From: Betaproteobacteria bacterium
Lineage (GTDB): Bacteria; Pseudomonadota; Gammaproteobacteria; Burkholderiales; Ga0077523
Direction: 5' to 3'
Length of the DNA stretch: 64,000 bases
Assembly: GCA_025350245.1 (NCBI GenBank)
Contig: JANXYG010000004.1
Coordinates: 45,082 to 109,081 of the forward strand
Shown: positions 42,562 through 53,300 of the stretch, piece after piece
How positions within the stretch are numbered: position 1 is the first letter of the stretch
Layout: the number at the start of each line of letters is the position of its first letter
Position numbers and translations under genes: made by a program
Notes under the pieces: generated by a model
Databases searched by the model: none
Told to the model about the DNA's origin: nothing
What the model saw: the letters and a program-made list of their open reading frames with translations, nothing else

Positions 42562-42912
42562 TCAGACCAGATAGCTTTCGATGCTCGTGCCGCCGTCGAT
42601 CGCATCGCGCAGCCACCGGGGACGCGAGCCGCGGCCCGTCCAGGTGTTGCCGGCGTTGTCGCGATACTTGATCTTTACCTTGCGGGTCTTTTTCGCTGTC
42701 GCTGTCGCTGTCGGGGCGGGTGCCGCAGCCTTCACTTTCGGCGGACGGCCGCGTGTGCCAGCCAGGCCGAGATCCTGGGCCGTGAGCCCGTAGACGGCGA
42801 TCGCCTCCTTGATGCGGGCGACGACGTCGGCGATCTCTTTCTTCCGAAGATTGTGGGCTTCGCGGGTTAGTGCTTCGATCTGCTTCTGGATTTGCTGAAA
42901 GGTCTTGGCCAT
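42562..42912 (-). CDS. H-NS family nucleoid-associated protein
   Basis: MAKTFQQIQKQIEALTREAHNLRKKEIADVVARIKEAIAVYGLTAQDLGL...KYRDNAGNTWTGRGSRPRWLRDAIDGG. Confidence 0.93.
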   Translation of the reverse strand: MAKTFQQIQKQIEALTREAHNLRKKEIADVVARIKEAIAVYGLTAQDLGLAGTRGRPPKVKAAAPAPTATATAKKTRKVKIKYRDNAGNTWTGRGSRPRWLRDAIDGGTSIESYLV

Positions 42913-43131
42913 TAGAGGTGTCGTGTGATTGTGGAAGATAAGGGCAATGAAGCATAAGGGCAATGAAGCACCCGCTATTATGGTAGCCGAAAGGAGCGGG
43001 ATTGGCTCGATAAATCCGCGTGGTGGAATGCGGCTCCTCGTCGTCCCGTGTGGAATTTGACGTTAGGTTGATAATTGTGGTCATGATGTCCGGTGGAGCT
43101 TGTGGGCAGGCCGGTTCAGAAGGTGGGTCTC

Positions 43132-43350
43132 AATGTCGGCCAAGCACCGGACCGGCTTCAAGGTGGCCAGCCAAGCCAAGCGCCTGAGTTGCCCGGGCTG
43201 CGGGGCCAGCGATCAAGCGATCCACGACCGGGTGCGGCGTTTGCCAAGGGCGTCACCGAATCTCTGCCCAACGCCCTGATCAGCTATGACCGCTAGCACG
43301 TCGTGGCCCTGGTCAACCAGGCGATGGACCCGGTGCGCAGCGCCGAGTGG
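43132..43350 (+). pseudogene. Degenerate ISL3-like transposase remnant
   Basis: CPGCGASDQAIHDRVRRLPRAS zinc-finger-like segment, then ISYDR*HVVALVNQAMDPVRSAE with an in-frame stop. Confidence 0.5.
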
Positions 43351-43693
43351 GGGACCGGCGGTTGATCAAGGTGGCGCAGCAGTTGGCGGGCAAGCCCACG
43401 GCGAGCATTCCCGGGGCGTGCTCGATGCGTGGATGTGGGCGCGCGAGCCGCGCGATGCGCCAACCAGCATCGGGATATTCGGTCGCACCCCCGGCGAAAT
43501 CGTGATCGGCGGCGGCATCGCGTCGGTCAAGGACATGCTGCATCGGGCGCATCTTTACCGCTGGGGCAACTGCACATGCCACTTGGCGCGCCAGTCGTAG
43601 TCAGGTTCAGAGACCGTAAACCGAGAGGCGGACGGTCGAGATTACCGACGTCCTGTGTACCGTATGGCAACCGAACCGACGGAGCGTCGAAGA

Positions 43694-46600
43694 TTAGCGT
43701 GTGTCCGACGGGGTACGCCAGTAGATCCGGGAGCGCTTGCTCGAGATGGGAGGGCGCACCTCCTGTCCCGACAGGGGAGAGCTTGCCGTGTTGGCGCCGC
43801 GCTGTATGGCGCCCACCAGCACCGTCTTGGGTTTTCCATTGACGGTGACGGTCCCGGCCACTGGCGTCGGCGGCAGGCCTCCGCCGACGAATATGCCTGA
43901 CCTTGCCCCTCCACATGTGGCCGCCACACCGATCGATCCCGATCCGTTGAGCAGATTGACGAAATAGCCCCTCGCCTCGCCCAATGCGGTCGAGCATGCC
44001 GCGGAATTGGGGAGCGGTCGATTCGTGCTGAACGTGGTCATTCCGCCGATGATCAACGCGGAGGTCACGGTCTGTTCGCCGGTTCCGTTGGCTGTCAGGT
44101 CCATGTACCAACCGTAGTTGCCAGCACCAGGAAGAACGCCTGCGGTCTGGCAGTTCACCTGGGTCGCGTCCGAGTAGTTGAGCATCCTGTCGCCGTCGAG
44201 ATCCACGTCATCGTTCCGCGACGGACTGTCGAGGTACACATAGAATCGATTCACGACCGGCGTGGTGTAGGGATAGCTCGCCGCCAGTGGATGTTCGCGA
44301 TCGCCGGATCCGATTGCCACGTAAACCGAGCCCCGGTACGGCAAGACCGCCGGTGCGAAGAGGAACTTCCGCACCTGTCCGTGCGTATGGGCAACCTTCG
44401 TGATGCTCCAGTACAGCGGCCCGCGAGCGGTGAAGTTGTTCGCCGGGTCCGCGAAATCGATGCGGTACAGATTCCCGCCGGTGTCCGCCACATATGCCGC
44501 ATCTACAGTGCCGTCGAGGTTGATGTCGACCAACGCCACATCCGAGGCGACACTCCGATCCGTCGAGAATGACTTCACGACGGTGCCGCTGCCCGCGTCG
44601 AGGACATACACCACGGCTCCCTTGGGGCTCGAGCAGGTCGATGTCGCGCTGTCGGTATCCTCACAGGTGTCGTATCCACCACCCACGATCACCACCGGGG
44701 CTGAACTGGAGTAACCCGTGAGGAATGCCGGGCTCGGGGTCGACCAGGTTTGTCCGATGCCGGACATGTTGCTGGTGCACCCGGCGTCGCTGCGTTGGCT
44801 GGGGCAACCAACCTTCCACTTGAAGCGCGGGCTCGCCGGCGTGCTCACGTCGAACGCATACAACATCCGTCCGCCTCGCCGCATTGCCGGATAGATCCAG
44901 ATGCTGGAGTTGTCGGCATTCTGGTACAGGCCGGTCGACCCGTCGAAAAAGAAATCCTTCGGTGTCGTTCCGGCGACCGATATTCCGCCGGGCGGGGTCG
45001 GTGATGGCGTCTGGATCAAAGGCGTATTGTCGAGAAGACGCTGGAAAGCACCATAGCTCTCCGGCGCCACGAACGCCCATTTTTCTTGGCCGGTGTTCGC
45101 ATCGACAGCGCGGTATGCACCGTCTCCTGCGCCGTAGAAGATCACGACGCCATTGGTGCCACCGTAGTCGACCGGCAACGGGCGGGAGTGAACGACGTCC
45201 CCGTGAATCGAGGGTCGTGCGCTGGCGGAGGGTGTACCGGCCACTTCGCCGGTCACATCCAGGCCGCGAATGAAGTTCAGGATGTTGTTGTTGACGGTGG
45301 AATTGACGGACAGGCCCGTGACGTTGGCTGCCGTGAAATCGACCAGCGCATTGCTGCTCGACAAGGTCTTGACCGTGCGACTGGTCTGCTGCCGCAGCAT
45401 TTCAGCGGCCCCGCCTTTTTCCACCGTGGGGCCGTCCGGCAGGTCGGAATAGGTGCCGGTCGTGCCGCACAAGCCTTTAGCGAATTTGGTGTCGTCTCCG
45501 GCCGTCTGCCAGGCGGTACCTGCCGTCGTGGCCTGCGTGATGAAGATGCGGCTTTGACTATTGGCGGTGTCATACCAGTAGCTTCCGGAATCGGTGGTCC
45601 ACCAGCTGGTCGCGCACGGCGTGATGAAGCCCGTGGTCGAGCTCACTGCCTGGTTGCCATTGACGTCGGCAAGATCCGTATAGCCGTTGAATACACCGAA
45701 CTGGTAACGCTTGAGATTCCCGAACCATCTCGGGTGATCGGTGGCGTCCGGCCGGAACATCCCGATGTAGACCTGATTATCGTTTTGCGCGCGGTTGGTT
45801 GCGGAGATTGGCAGCGAAGCCGAGGCAAAGGTCGAATTGACCGCCAGGATTTCCCCGAAAATGGACTGGAGTGCAGTGATGATCGCCTGCTCGTTGGTTG
45901 CCGTGAAATACTTGCCGCCACCGGCGCGGGCCATGCTGGCCAGCAGCCCGCTTTGCAGGGCGTTGGGTTGATCGTGGTAGACATCGATCGTGTAGGTGGC
46001 GACGGTCTGCGAGCTTGGGCCGAGAACCCCCGAAACCGGGATGCCGTTCTGATAGAGAAAGCGTGCCCATTCGTCGGCGTTCAGGCGCTGCGTATCCGTG
46101 GCAAAAGTGCCGGTCGGTGTTGTTACCGTCGCCAGGCTGTTGCCGATGACCTGGTAGCGCGCACCGGAGGGGCAGCTCACCGTGGTGGTATCGGTGGCGC
46201 TGAAGCTGCAACTGTCGTAGGTCGAGCTCGCATTCGGACACTGCGACGCATAGTCCGTCGGCGTTCCGGACGGGGCGGTCCTGTAGCAGGCCGTCGAGTA
46301 GCCCAGGTTGGTGGAATTCGTCTGGGTGCCCTGGATGTACTGGGGGAGCTTCAATTCGCTGGTGGCGCCCCCTAGACTGGCCAATGCCGTGGTGTTGGCG
46401 TTGTCATCCGAGGCCGGGCCGCTCGCATTCGGATTGCCGATGAAGATGATGTAGTTGTTCGCGCAACCCGTGTCGACGGAGAGCGGCGACTTGAATTGTG
46501 AGAACGTTGTCGTGTAGCCACGCGTATCCGCCAGGCTTGCGACCACGTCAGCGCCGTTGGCGAATGGCCTCGCCCCCGCAAAATAGTTGTACGCGTCATA

Positions 46601-47095
46601 CATCAGGTTGCCGTACGCCGCGTTGGAATTCCGCTTCTCGTTCGGCGAATTGACGTTGTTGAAGATCGTCGTCAGCGTGCTCGAGAAGTTTGCACGGTTG
46701 GTTGCTGCCGCCGTCCCTTGCGTTTGGCCGACCGGCGAGATTGCATACCGTACATAGCCCCCGTTGTCGGTGGCGGGTCCGCCGGTCACGAACTCGAGCA
46801 GGCCGATATTGATGCTCCCGGGGAGGCTCTGGATCACGGTCTTGATGGCGTCGGCCTCCGCCTGGCCTTGCTGGATCCCGCCCGGCCAATGTTGATTCTG
46901 GCGCGCCCAGTTGGAGGTGTTGTCGAGCACGATCAGGACATTGGGCGCGGCGCCCGCCGTGTTCTGGGCATTGAAGATGTCGATGTCCATCGACCTCGCC
47001 GGCATACCGGAAAGCGCCACGATCGCGCCCGCCAGGAGCGCCAGGTGGTGCATGGATCGTCCAAGGCTGCGTCGTTCGATGCAAGGTAGGCTCAT
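43694..47095 (-). CDS. pilY1: PilC/PilY1-type pilus assembly/adhesion protein
   Basis: PNVLIVLDNTSNWARQNQ (vWA-like start); VVFYGAGDGAYRAVDANTGQEKWAFVAPESY; DVALVDINLDGTVDAAYVADTGGNLYRIDF. Confidence 0.93.
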   Translation of the reverse strand: MSLPCIERRSLGRSMHHLALLAGAIVALSGMPARSMDIDIFNAQNTAGAAPNVLIVLDNTSNWARQNQHWPGGIQQGQAEADAIKTVIQSLPGSINIGLLEFVTGGPATDNGGYVRYAISPVGQTQGTAAATNRANFSSTLTTIFNNVNSPNEKRNSNAAYGNLMYDAYNYFAGARPFANGADVVASLADTRGYTTTFSQFKSPLSVDTGCANNYIIFIGNPNASGPASDDNANTTALASLGGATSELKLPQYIQGTQTNSTNLGYSTACYRTAPSGTPTDYASQCPNASSTYDSCSFSATDTTTVSCPSGARYQVIGNSLATVTTPTGTFATDTQRLNADEWARFLYQNGIPVSGVLGPSSQTVATYTIDVYHDQPNALQSGLLASMARAGGGKYFTATNEQAIITALQSIFGEILAVNSTFASASLPISATNRAQNDNQVYIGMFRPDATDHPRWFGNLKRYQFGVFNGYTDLADVNGNQAVSSTTGFITPCATSWWTTDSGSYWYDTANSQSRIFITQATTAGTAWQTAGDDTKFAKGLCGTTGTYSDLPDGPTVEKGGAAEMLRQQTSRTVKTLSSSNALVDFTAANVTGLSVNSTVNNNILNFIRGLDVTGEVAGTPSASARPSIHGDVVHSRPLPVDYGGTNGVVIFYGAGDGAYRAVDANTGQEKWAFVAPESYGAFQRLLDNTPLIQTPSPTPPGGISVAGTTPKDFFFDGSTGLYQNADNSSIWIYPAMRRGGRMLYAFDVSTPASPRFKWKVGCPSQRSDAGCTSNMSGIGQTWSTPSPAFLTGYSSSAPVVIVGGGYDTCEDTDSATSTCSSPKGAVVYVLDAGSGTVVKSFSTDRSVASDVALVDINLDGTVDAAYVADTGGNLYRIDFADPANNFTARGPLYWSITKVAHTHGQVRKFLFAPAVLPYRGSVYVAIGSGDREHPLAASYPYTTPVVNRFYVYLDSPSRNDDVDLDGDRMLNYSDATQVNCQTAGVLPGAGNYGWYMDLTANGTGEQTVTSALIIGGMTTFSTNRPLPNSAACSTALGEARGYFVNLLNGSGSIGVAATCGGARSGIFVGGGLPPTPVAGTVTVNGKPKTVLVGAIQRGANTASSPLSGQEVRPPISSKRSRIYWRTPSDTR

Positions 47096-47131
47096 CGTGT
47101 TCTCCTGGATGTCAGATCGTGGTCGGCGAGG

Positions 47132-47728
47132 TCACGGACAGTTCGACGCCATATCGGTGGCGGCGATTTTTACAGACGCGCCCTGGGCCACCGATACCGT
47201 GGTATTCGTGGCGGTGTCCACCGCCTGTGCGTTGATTTCCCAGGTGGAGTTTGCGCAGAGGGAGTTGGCGTTCGTGTTCGCATTAACGACACCGAACGTC
47301 TGTTGCGTCTGCACGGAGCAGGCGAGATCTTCCGCATTGGTGAAGTTGAGCTGGCTCACCAGAATCGGTACTGCTACGACGCAGGTGGGTTGCGGCGTCA
47401 ATGACACCGTGAAGTCGTTCTGCCCGTCGCCGTTGCTGTCGACACAAAGCTTGTTCGAACCGCCTGTGCTGCAATTGCCGGCGGGAATGGCGGCTGCGGG
47501 ATTGATCGTGAAGTTGGCGGAATGGACGACGGTCTCGATGGCCAACTGCGCGGCGTCGATGCCTTCGTTCTTGTGCTGACTGTTGGCCACGATGACCGTC
47601 TGGTCGGTGCCAAGATGCAATGCCGTGATGGCCAGCAAGGTCATCAGCATCAGGATGACCAGGCTGAACATGAGGACAAACCCGGCCTGGGCGGAAGGGG
47701 GCCTCAAAAGCTGTTCTGTGCTTTTCAT
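47132..47728 (-). CDS. pilX: Type IV pilus assembly protein PilX
   Basis: QAGFVLMFSLVILMLMTLLAITALHLGTDQTVIVANSQHKNEGIDAAQLAIE; position in minor pilin operon. Confidence 0.88.
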   Translation of the reverse strand: MKSTEQLLRPPSAQAGFVLMFSLVILMLMTLLAITALHLGTDQTVIVANSQHKNEGIDAAQLAIETVVHSANFTINPAAAIPAGNCSTGGSNKLCVDSNGDGQNDFTVSLTPQPTCVVAVPILVSQLNFTNAEDLACSVQTQQTFGVVNANTNANSLCANSTWEINAQAVDTATNTTVSVAQGASVKIAATDMASNCP

Positions 47729-48804
47729 TCGAGTCTTCCGGCGACGTTGTTCAAGCGGGTCACCGTGGTGTACGCATGGCGCTTGTAGGCGTCAGCGTAT
47801 GGACCGAACGAGTTGTCGGTGCCATCGGCCTTGAGGCCGAGAACGTAGGTTCTGGTGTCCGTGAAGCCACCGGATGTCGCGCTGTTGCGCGCCAGTGCGT
47901 GAACCTTGACAGCCGTCACCTGCCGCCAGGCCGCCGCCGTGGCGGGATTTGCCACATATGAATCCGGCGCGCCGTCGCCATTGGTGTCGAGGCCGTATTC
48001 GATCTGCAATTGATCGATCCCCGCCACGAGGGGGGCGATCGTGAATTGCCCGGATCGAAGCTCTGCGACCTTCAAGGTCGGGATGGCGTCTCCCGATTGA
48101 TTGTTGTTCGCGACGAAATAGATGCGCGCGATGAAGGTCCTCTGGACCGCAGGTGTCACACAGTCTTTCTTCGCCAGGAAGGTCGGCGGCGCGGCCGATC
48201 CAGTGACAGCCGGATTGCTCGAAATGAACTGGTTGCTGTCGGTGCCGATCAGGAATCGCGTGGCGGCTGTGAGTGAACTCAGCTGGGTTCGACAAAGCGT
48301 CGTCTGGAAATAGGTATTTGCACCAGTGTCGAACGCATCACATCCGGTGCCGCCCGCGACGCACGTGCTGGCACGGCGCAGGACAAGGACATCGGACCCG
48401 GTGCGACGATCCGTCAGCAATGCGGAGACGCCGGAGGGCAGGCTGGTGCCGTTGTCGTAGCCCTGGATCGGCAATGGCATTGCGGCAGCCAGGCTGACCG
48501 CATCGGTGGCTGACGGATCGGGGACCGTGGCTGGGGTGGGTAGCGAACCCGGATTGAATTCGCCGTAGTAGCCGGCCAGGCGAAGGTCCTCGAGCAGCAA
48601 CTGGGTCGCGTAGCGCCCGTTCTCGATCTGTTCGCTGGTCTTCTCGGTTTCTCGCCGCACGCGATTGTTGTTGACGAACAGCACCGTGACGGTCGCGATC
48701 ACCATCAGCCCCAGGGTCATGCCGATCATCATTTCGACGAGGGAAAGGCCTGCCACCTGCGACGGTAGCGGCCGATCGTGCCTGGCCAGGTTTCGCGTGT
48801 TCAT
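47725..48804 (-). CDS. pilW: Type IV pilus assembly protein PilW
   Basis: QVAGLSLVEMMIGMTLGLMVIATVTVLFVNNNRVRRETEKTSEQIENGRYATQLLLEDLRLAGYYGE. Confidence 0.93.
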   Translation of the reverse strand: MNTRNLARHDRPLPSQVAGLSLVEMMIGMTLGLMVIATVTVLFVNNNRVRRETEKTSEQIENGRYATQLLLEDLRLAGYYGEFNPGSLPTPATVPDPSATDAVSLAAAMPLPIQGYDNGTSLPSGVSALLTDRRTGSDVLVLRRASTCVAGGTGCDAFDTGANTYFQTTLCRTQLSSLTAATRFLIGTDSNQFISSNPAVTGSAAPPTFLAKKDCVTPAVQRTFIARIYFVANNNQSGDAIPTLKVAELRSGQFTIAPLVAGIDQLQIEYGLDTNGDGAPDSYVANPATAAAWRQVTAVKVHALARNSATSGGFTDTRTYVLGLKADGTDNSFGPYADAYKRHAYTTVTRLNNVAGRLE

Positions 48805-48807
48805 GTC

Positions 48808-49371
48808 TCAATTGGCCAGGTTCGCGACCGCGACGATGCTCGCGATGGTCCGGCGAAAGCCATCCCGGCCGTACAGGTTCTGGCCGCAGGCCAGACTCGG
48901 TGGCTGGAATTCGGCCATTCCTTGCCAGGCGACGGAGATACGGATCACCGTCGGATTGGTCGCCAGTTGCTCAATGCAACCGCGGGCGCCGAGCATGGCG
49001 CCCATCGAGGCGCCGGACCCGGCTTGCTGCTCGGAAGTGCCCTTCAGTTCAAGACTCCATTCGCAGAGGTCCTGGGGCACACCGTTCAACCCTGCGCACG
49101 AGGTTCCTTGCGAGTCACCGGTGCCCAAGGGGGCGGTCGTCACGTAGTTGGCGGCGTTGGCGCGATTGGCGCTGACGCGGTTTGCCATCTCCTGGATCAG
49201 CAGGATCCCCTGCGCTCGCTGGAAGGACTCGGTGGTGTAACTCTGCGTCTTGGCCTGGAGGCCGGCAAGCCCGAGCAGGCCGAAAGCCAGGATGACGATG
49301 GTGATCAGCACTTCGAGCAGGCTGAACCCGGCCTGGTTCGCCATCGATGCTGGGGTGAGAAAGTGCTTCAT
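48808..49371 (-). CDS. pilV: Type IV pilus modification protein PilV
   Basis: QAGFSLLEVLITIVILAFGLLGLAGLQAKTQSYTTESFQRAQGILLIQEMANRV. Confidence 0.92.
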   Translation of the reverse strand: MKHFLTPASMANQAGFSLLEVLITIVILAFGLLGLAGLQAKTQSYTTESFQRAQGILLIQEMANRVSANRANAANYVTTAPLGTGDSQGTSCAGLNGVPQDLCEWSLELKGTSEQQAGSGASMGAMLGARGCIEQLATNPTVIRISVAWQGMAEFQPPSLACGQNLYGRDGFRRTIASIVAVANLAN

Positions 49372-49384
49372 GCGAAACCCGAAT

Positions 49385-49846
49385 TCAACAACCGGAGCTT
49401 GTGATCGTGGGCACGCCCGAGAGCGTGATCTGGACGCAACGCATTTCGGTCGAGTCGACAGAAGTGAGCCTGAACATGGCGTCGGCCGTGTCGCTGACTC
49501 GTCCGCTACCGCGGAAGACGACGGATCCCGGGCCGGTGATGGTGACCGAGGACAACGCACCGTAGGTGGAAACATTGTTGCCGTTGTCCGGATTCACGAC
49601 CTTCCAGCCGGCATTCCACTGGCCTGTGAGGACGGGGGACACCGAGACGTTCGCGTTTCGCTTGAGTGCTTCGGCGCGGGTCAGCATTAACGACGACTGC
49701 AGCCGCGCCGCCGCCGCTCGCACATTCTGGCTCGCGGAGAGGTGCCGCAGTGAAGGTACCCCGACCGCCGCGAGTGTCGATGCCACGACGACGACGATCA
49801 TCGTCTCGATCATCGTGAATCCTGCCTGTGCCTCGAGTTTTTTCAT
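49385..49846 (-). CDS. fimT: GspH/FimT family pseudopilin
   Basis: QAGFTMIETMIVVVVASTLAAVGVPSLRHL...RLQSSLMLTRAEALKRNANVSVSP. Confidence 0.9.
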   Translation of the reverse strand: MKKLEAQAGFTMIETMIVVVVASTLAAVGVPSLRHLSASQNVRAAAARLQSSLMLTRAEALKRNANVSVSPVLTGQWNAGWKVVNPDNGNNVSTYGALSSVTITGPGSVVFRGSGRVSDTADAMFRLTSVDSTEMRCVQITLSGVPTITSSGC

Positions 49847-49850
49847 GATG

Positions 49851-50240
49851 TCACCACCGATTGGAGGGGGTCTTGGCGCCCGAGCTGTCTATGGTCAGAT
49901 CGCCATCGGACACCTGCGCCCCGACGGCGGTCGCCGTGATCGTGAATGTTGGAGGTGTTGCCGCCGTGGCAACTTGAACGGTGTAGAAGCTGGACAGACT
50001 GGCGGGCAACGGGTCGTTGAGGGTCGCCACGTCGGTCGCGTAGGCGCGGCTGTCGGTGAAGTACTGCTGCTGCCTCTGGACCAGATCCATGAGAAACGCC
50101 TGGGCATCGGCCCGACGGCCCTTGCGGATGTGGCTCTGGTAGGAACCGAAGGCGACAGCGGCCAGAACGCCGATCACCACGATGGTGACCAACAGTTCGA
50201 CGAGAGAAAATCCGGTGCTGCGATGATTTGTGATGCGCAT
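49851..50240 (-). CDS. pilE: Type IV pilin protein PilE-like
   Basis: STGFSLVELLVTIVVIGVLAAVAFGSYQSHIRKGRRADAQAFLMDLVQRQQQYFTDSRAYA. Confidence 0.9.
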   Translation of the reverse strand: MRITNHRSTGFSLVELLVTIVVIGVLAAVAFGSYQSHIRKGRRADAQAFLMDLVQRQQQYFTDSRAYATDVATLNDPLPASLSSFYTVQVATAATPPTFTITATAVGAQVSDGDLTIDSSGAKTPSNRW

Positions 50241-50654
50241 GGGTATGCCCTCCATTACGCTTTGGTTGACGGCGGCTGACCGGGCATCTTTAGGGTTCGC
50301 GTAGTCGATCGGCGACGAGCGGCAGGGCGGCGGTGACCTCGGTGCTCGCCTGGACATTCTGTTCCGGTGCAGTCGCTGGCAACATCAACGGCAACTTTGG
50401 CAATGAACTTGCCGAGGTGGCTGCTTTGGCCGGCCCCGGTTTCTGGCCTTGTTGGTGTCGGCTTCATGGCGCGTCGTCGCAAGAGCTGATCGTTTCAGTC
50501 TCGAAAATGCAAACGGCCCGGAGATTTCCGGGCCATTTGTTTTTCTGGTCTTCAACCAGAGCGATCCTGCGAAATCGAGCAAAGCAACCGGACAGCGCCT
50601 CCGCGTACGGGTGTCCGCACACGAGATGAAAGCTCGCTCCAGTTCCTTGCCTGG

Positions 50655-50729
50655 TGGTGGGCGGTACTGGGATCGAACCAGTGACCCCTGCCGTGTGAAG
50701 GCAGTGCTCTACCGCTGAGCTAACCGCCC
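50655..50729 (-). tRNA. tRNA-Val(CAC)
   Basis: Reverse strand GGGCGGTTAGCTCAGCGGTAGAGCACTGCCTTCACACGGCAGGGGTCACTGGTTCGATCCCAGTACCGCCCACCA. Confidence 0.95.
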
Positions 50730-50836
50730 GAGAAAAGCAACCCGAATTAGATCACGAGGCCGACGACAGGGTCAAACTGGTCGGGTGGGCGGCTACAATC
50801 CTGCTCTTGCCCCCAGCCGTGTTGCCGCCCCGAACA

Positions 50837-52243
50837 ATGTCCGTCATCCGCACCCGTTTTGCCCCCAGCCCCACCGGTTATCTGCATGTCGGCGGCGCCC
50901 GTACCGCCTTGTTCTCCTGGGCCTTCGCGCGGCGGCATGGCGGCACCTTCGTGCTGCGGATCGAGGACACCGACACCGAGCGGTCGACCGTGGCATCGAC
51001 CCAGGCCATCCTCGATGCCATGACGTGGCTCGGGCTCGACTATGACGAAGGGCCGTTCTATCAGATGCAGCGGCTGGATCGATATCGCGAGGTCTGCGAC
51101 CAGCTGGTGCGTGATGGCAAGGCCTATCGTTGCTATTCCTCGAAGGAAGAGTTGGACGAGATGCGCGAGCAGCAGCGCGCTCGCGGTGAGAAGCCGCGCT
51201 ACGACGGGCGCTGGCGGCCGGAGAACGCCGTGGGCAAGGTGCCGCCGGCCGGTGTGCAGCCGATCGTGCGCTTCCGCAACCCGGACGATGGCGTGGTGGT
51301 GTGGGACGATCTGGTGAAGGGCGAGATCAGCTTCGCCAACGCCGAACTCGACGATCTCGTGATCATGCGGGCCGACGGCGTGCCCACCTACAACTTCGGC
51401 GTCGTGGTCGACGACTGGGATATGGCCATGACCCACGTGATCCGCGGCGACGACCACGTCAACAACACGCCGCGGCAGATCAACATCTACCGCGCACTGG
51501 GGGCCGAGGTCCCGCGTTTCGGCCACGTGCCGATGATCCTCGGGCAGGACGGCGAACGGCTGTCGAAGCGTCACGGGGCGGTGAGCGTGATGCAGTATCT
51601 GGAAGAGGGCTATCTGCCCGAGGCCTTCTGCAACTACTTCGCGCGCCTGGGCTGGTCGCATGGCGACGAAGAAGTATTCTCGATCGCACAATTTGTCGAG
51701 TGGTTCGACCTCGCCCACATCAGTCGCAGCCCGGCCCGCTTCGACCCCGAGAAGCTGAGGTGGATCAACTCGCAGTACCTCAAGGTGGCGGATGATTCGC
51801 GACTCGCCGCGCTGGCCGAGCCATTCCTGCGGCAGGACGGCTGCGATCCCTCCACCGGGCCACCCCTGGAGCGCGTGGTGCGCCTGCTCAAGGAGCGCGC
51901 GGGAACCGTGGTCGAACTCGCGGATGCCGCCGTGTATTTCTATCGCCCGCTCGTGCCCTCGGAGGCGCTGCGGGAACAGCACTACGGCCCCGGCCTGGGT
52001 GTGATGATCGATGCATTGATGGATCGGTTCGGCAGTATCGACTGGAACCGTACCGCCATCGCCGACGCCATGAAGCAGGTGGTGGTCGCCCACGGCTCCA
52101 AGATGCCCCGGCTGGCCATGCCGCTGCGGGTGATCACCACCGGCGAGGCGCATACCCCGGCGATTGACGCAGTGCTCGAATTGCTCGGTCGCGAGGAAAC
52201 CCGCATCCGCGTCGGGCGCGAGCGTGCGCGGCTTCCGACCTGA
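50837..52243 (+). CDS. gltX: Glutamyl-tRNA synthetase
   Basis: [57 protein letters not shown]. Confidence 0.98.
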   Translation: MSVIRTRFAPSPTGYLHVGGARTALFSWAFARRHGGTFVLRIEDTDTERSTVASTQAILDAMTWLGLDYDEGPFYQMQRLDRYREVCDQLVRDGKAYRCYSSKEELDEMREQQRARGEKPRYDGRWRPENAVGKVPPAGVQPIVRFRNPDDGVVVWDDLVKGEISFANAELDDLVIMRADGVPTYNFGVVVDDWDMAMTHVIRGDDHVNNTPRQINIYRALGAEVPRFGHVPMILGQDGERLSKRHGAVSVMQYLEEGYLPEAFCNYFARLGWSHGDEEVFSIAQFVEWFDLAHISRSPARFDPEKLRWINSQYLKVADDSRLAALAEPFLRQDGCDPSTGPPLERVVRLLKERAGTVVELADAAVYFYRPLVPSEALREQHYGPGLGVMIDALMDRFGSIDWNRTAIADAMKQVVVAHGSKMPRLAMPLRVITTGEAHTPAIDAVLELLGREETRIRVGRERARLPT

Positions 52244-52293
52244 TCGGGGTTTACACCAGGGGGCGCGCTACCTATAATTCGCGCCTCGTTCGG

Positions 52294-52369
<76 letters not shown>

Positions 52370-52407
52370 ACCTGATCCGGACGTGTCAGTTCATCAGCAG
52401 TGACGAA

Positions 52408-52483
52408 GTCCCCATCGTCTAGAGGCCTAGGACATCGCCCTTTCACGGCGGTAACCGGGGTTCGAATCCCCGTGGGGACGCCA
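52408..52483 (+). tRNA. tRNA-Glu(TTC)
   Basis: GTCCCCA...TGGGGAC-GCCA; anticodon loop CTTTCAC. Confidence 0.95.
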
Positions 52484-52617
52484 TATGAATCAACGGTTTG
52501 CGCCAATCATCAGGCGGCGCGCCGTTGGTTTACCAAACGGTTACCAAGCGGCGCGGGTTGTACCACCCGCATCGCCGTTTCGACCGCAAAATCGTCGAGT
52601 CCCTGATTTGTACGTGC

Positions 52618-52645
52618 GGGCTGCCTGTGGGCTGCCTGTGGGCTG
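52618..52645. repeat. Short tandem repeat, unit GGGCTGCCTGT x2 plus partial third copy
   Basis: gggctgcctgtgggctgcctgtgggctg. Confidence 0.9.
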
Positions 52646-53258
52646 AGCGTGCGATAACGGCGTCGAGTGTGCTCGACTCCCACTCAGTCAGGGAGAACTT
52701 GAGCGATACCACGCGCGCGGTCGCTTAATTCTGGCTTGGTGGATCGAGGGTGTCCGATGTGCCCGGTGAGGTTCGCACTCAATCCGGACTACACAGCGCA
52801 TCCCTACGTTTGGTCGTGATGCGCTGGGAGCGGACAACGAAACAGCGAACCGCCGGGCGGCCGGACAATCAACTTCCACGATGTGGGACGGCACCGCAGC
52901 CTGGGCCGATGCGCCACGCCCCAAATTTGCGCCGCGAACCTGGACGGCGACAGCGACTGGTGCGTCCAGGACCGCAGAGCGACCATGATGGGCCAGAGGA
53001 GGGTAGTCAGTGGAACCCCGCCGGTTCCCGCCACGGATCAGACCTTGAGGAGGCTAGCCATGACCTCGCCGTCCATCGCCGGTTGATCGCCCCAGCCCCG
53101 GGGCGATCCATTGACGCCGCCCGACTGGAATGAGGAGAAGGAGCGCCAGTTGCGCGCAAGGGTCAAGCGGGTAAACGCACGCTACGCGAAGCTGTACTCA
53201 TCCAGTTCCTTGCATCAAGCCAGAGCAGCGAAAGACCCGGACTACTGGAAGACGCTCC

Positions 53259-53294
53259 CATGAACACATTTTCCCCAGGTGATGCCGTTGTCGC
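53259..53294. repeat. Left imperfect direct repeat flanking the TA module
   Basis: CATGAACACATTTTCCCCAGGTGATGCCGTTGTCGC; shares CATGAACACATTTTCCC and TGATGCCGT with 53984-54019. Confidence 0.85.
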
Positions 53295-53300
53295 ATCGAT

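Noticed and set aside
43429-43842. Plus-strand ORF of 137 aa near the pilY1 3' end
   Set aside because: Arg/Pro-rich translation without recognisable motif, partly antisense to pilY1.
43694-50240. Minor pilin/pilY1 cluster as a novel system
   Set aside because: Standard type IVa minor pilin order (pilE-fimT-pilV-pilW-pilX-pilY1); only its proximity to the degenerate region is unusual.
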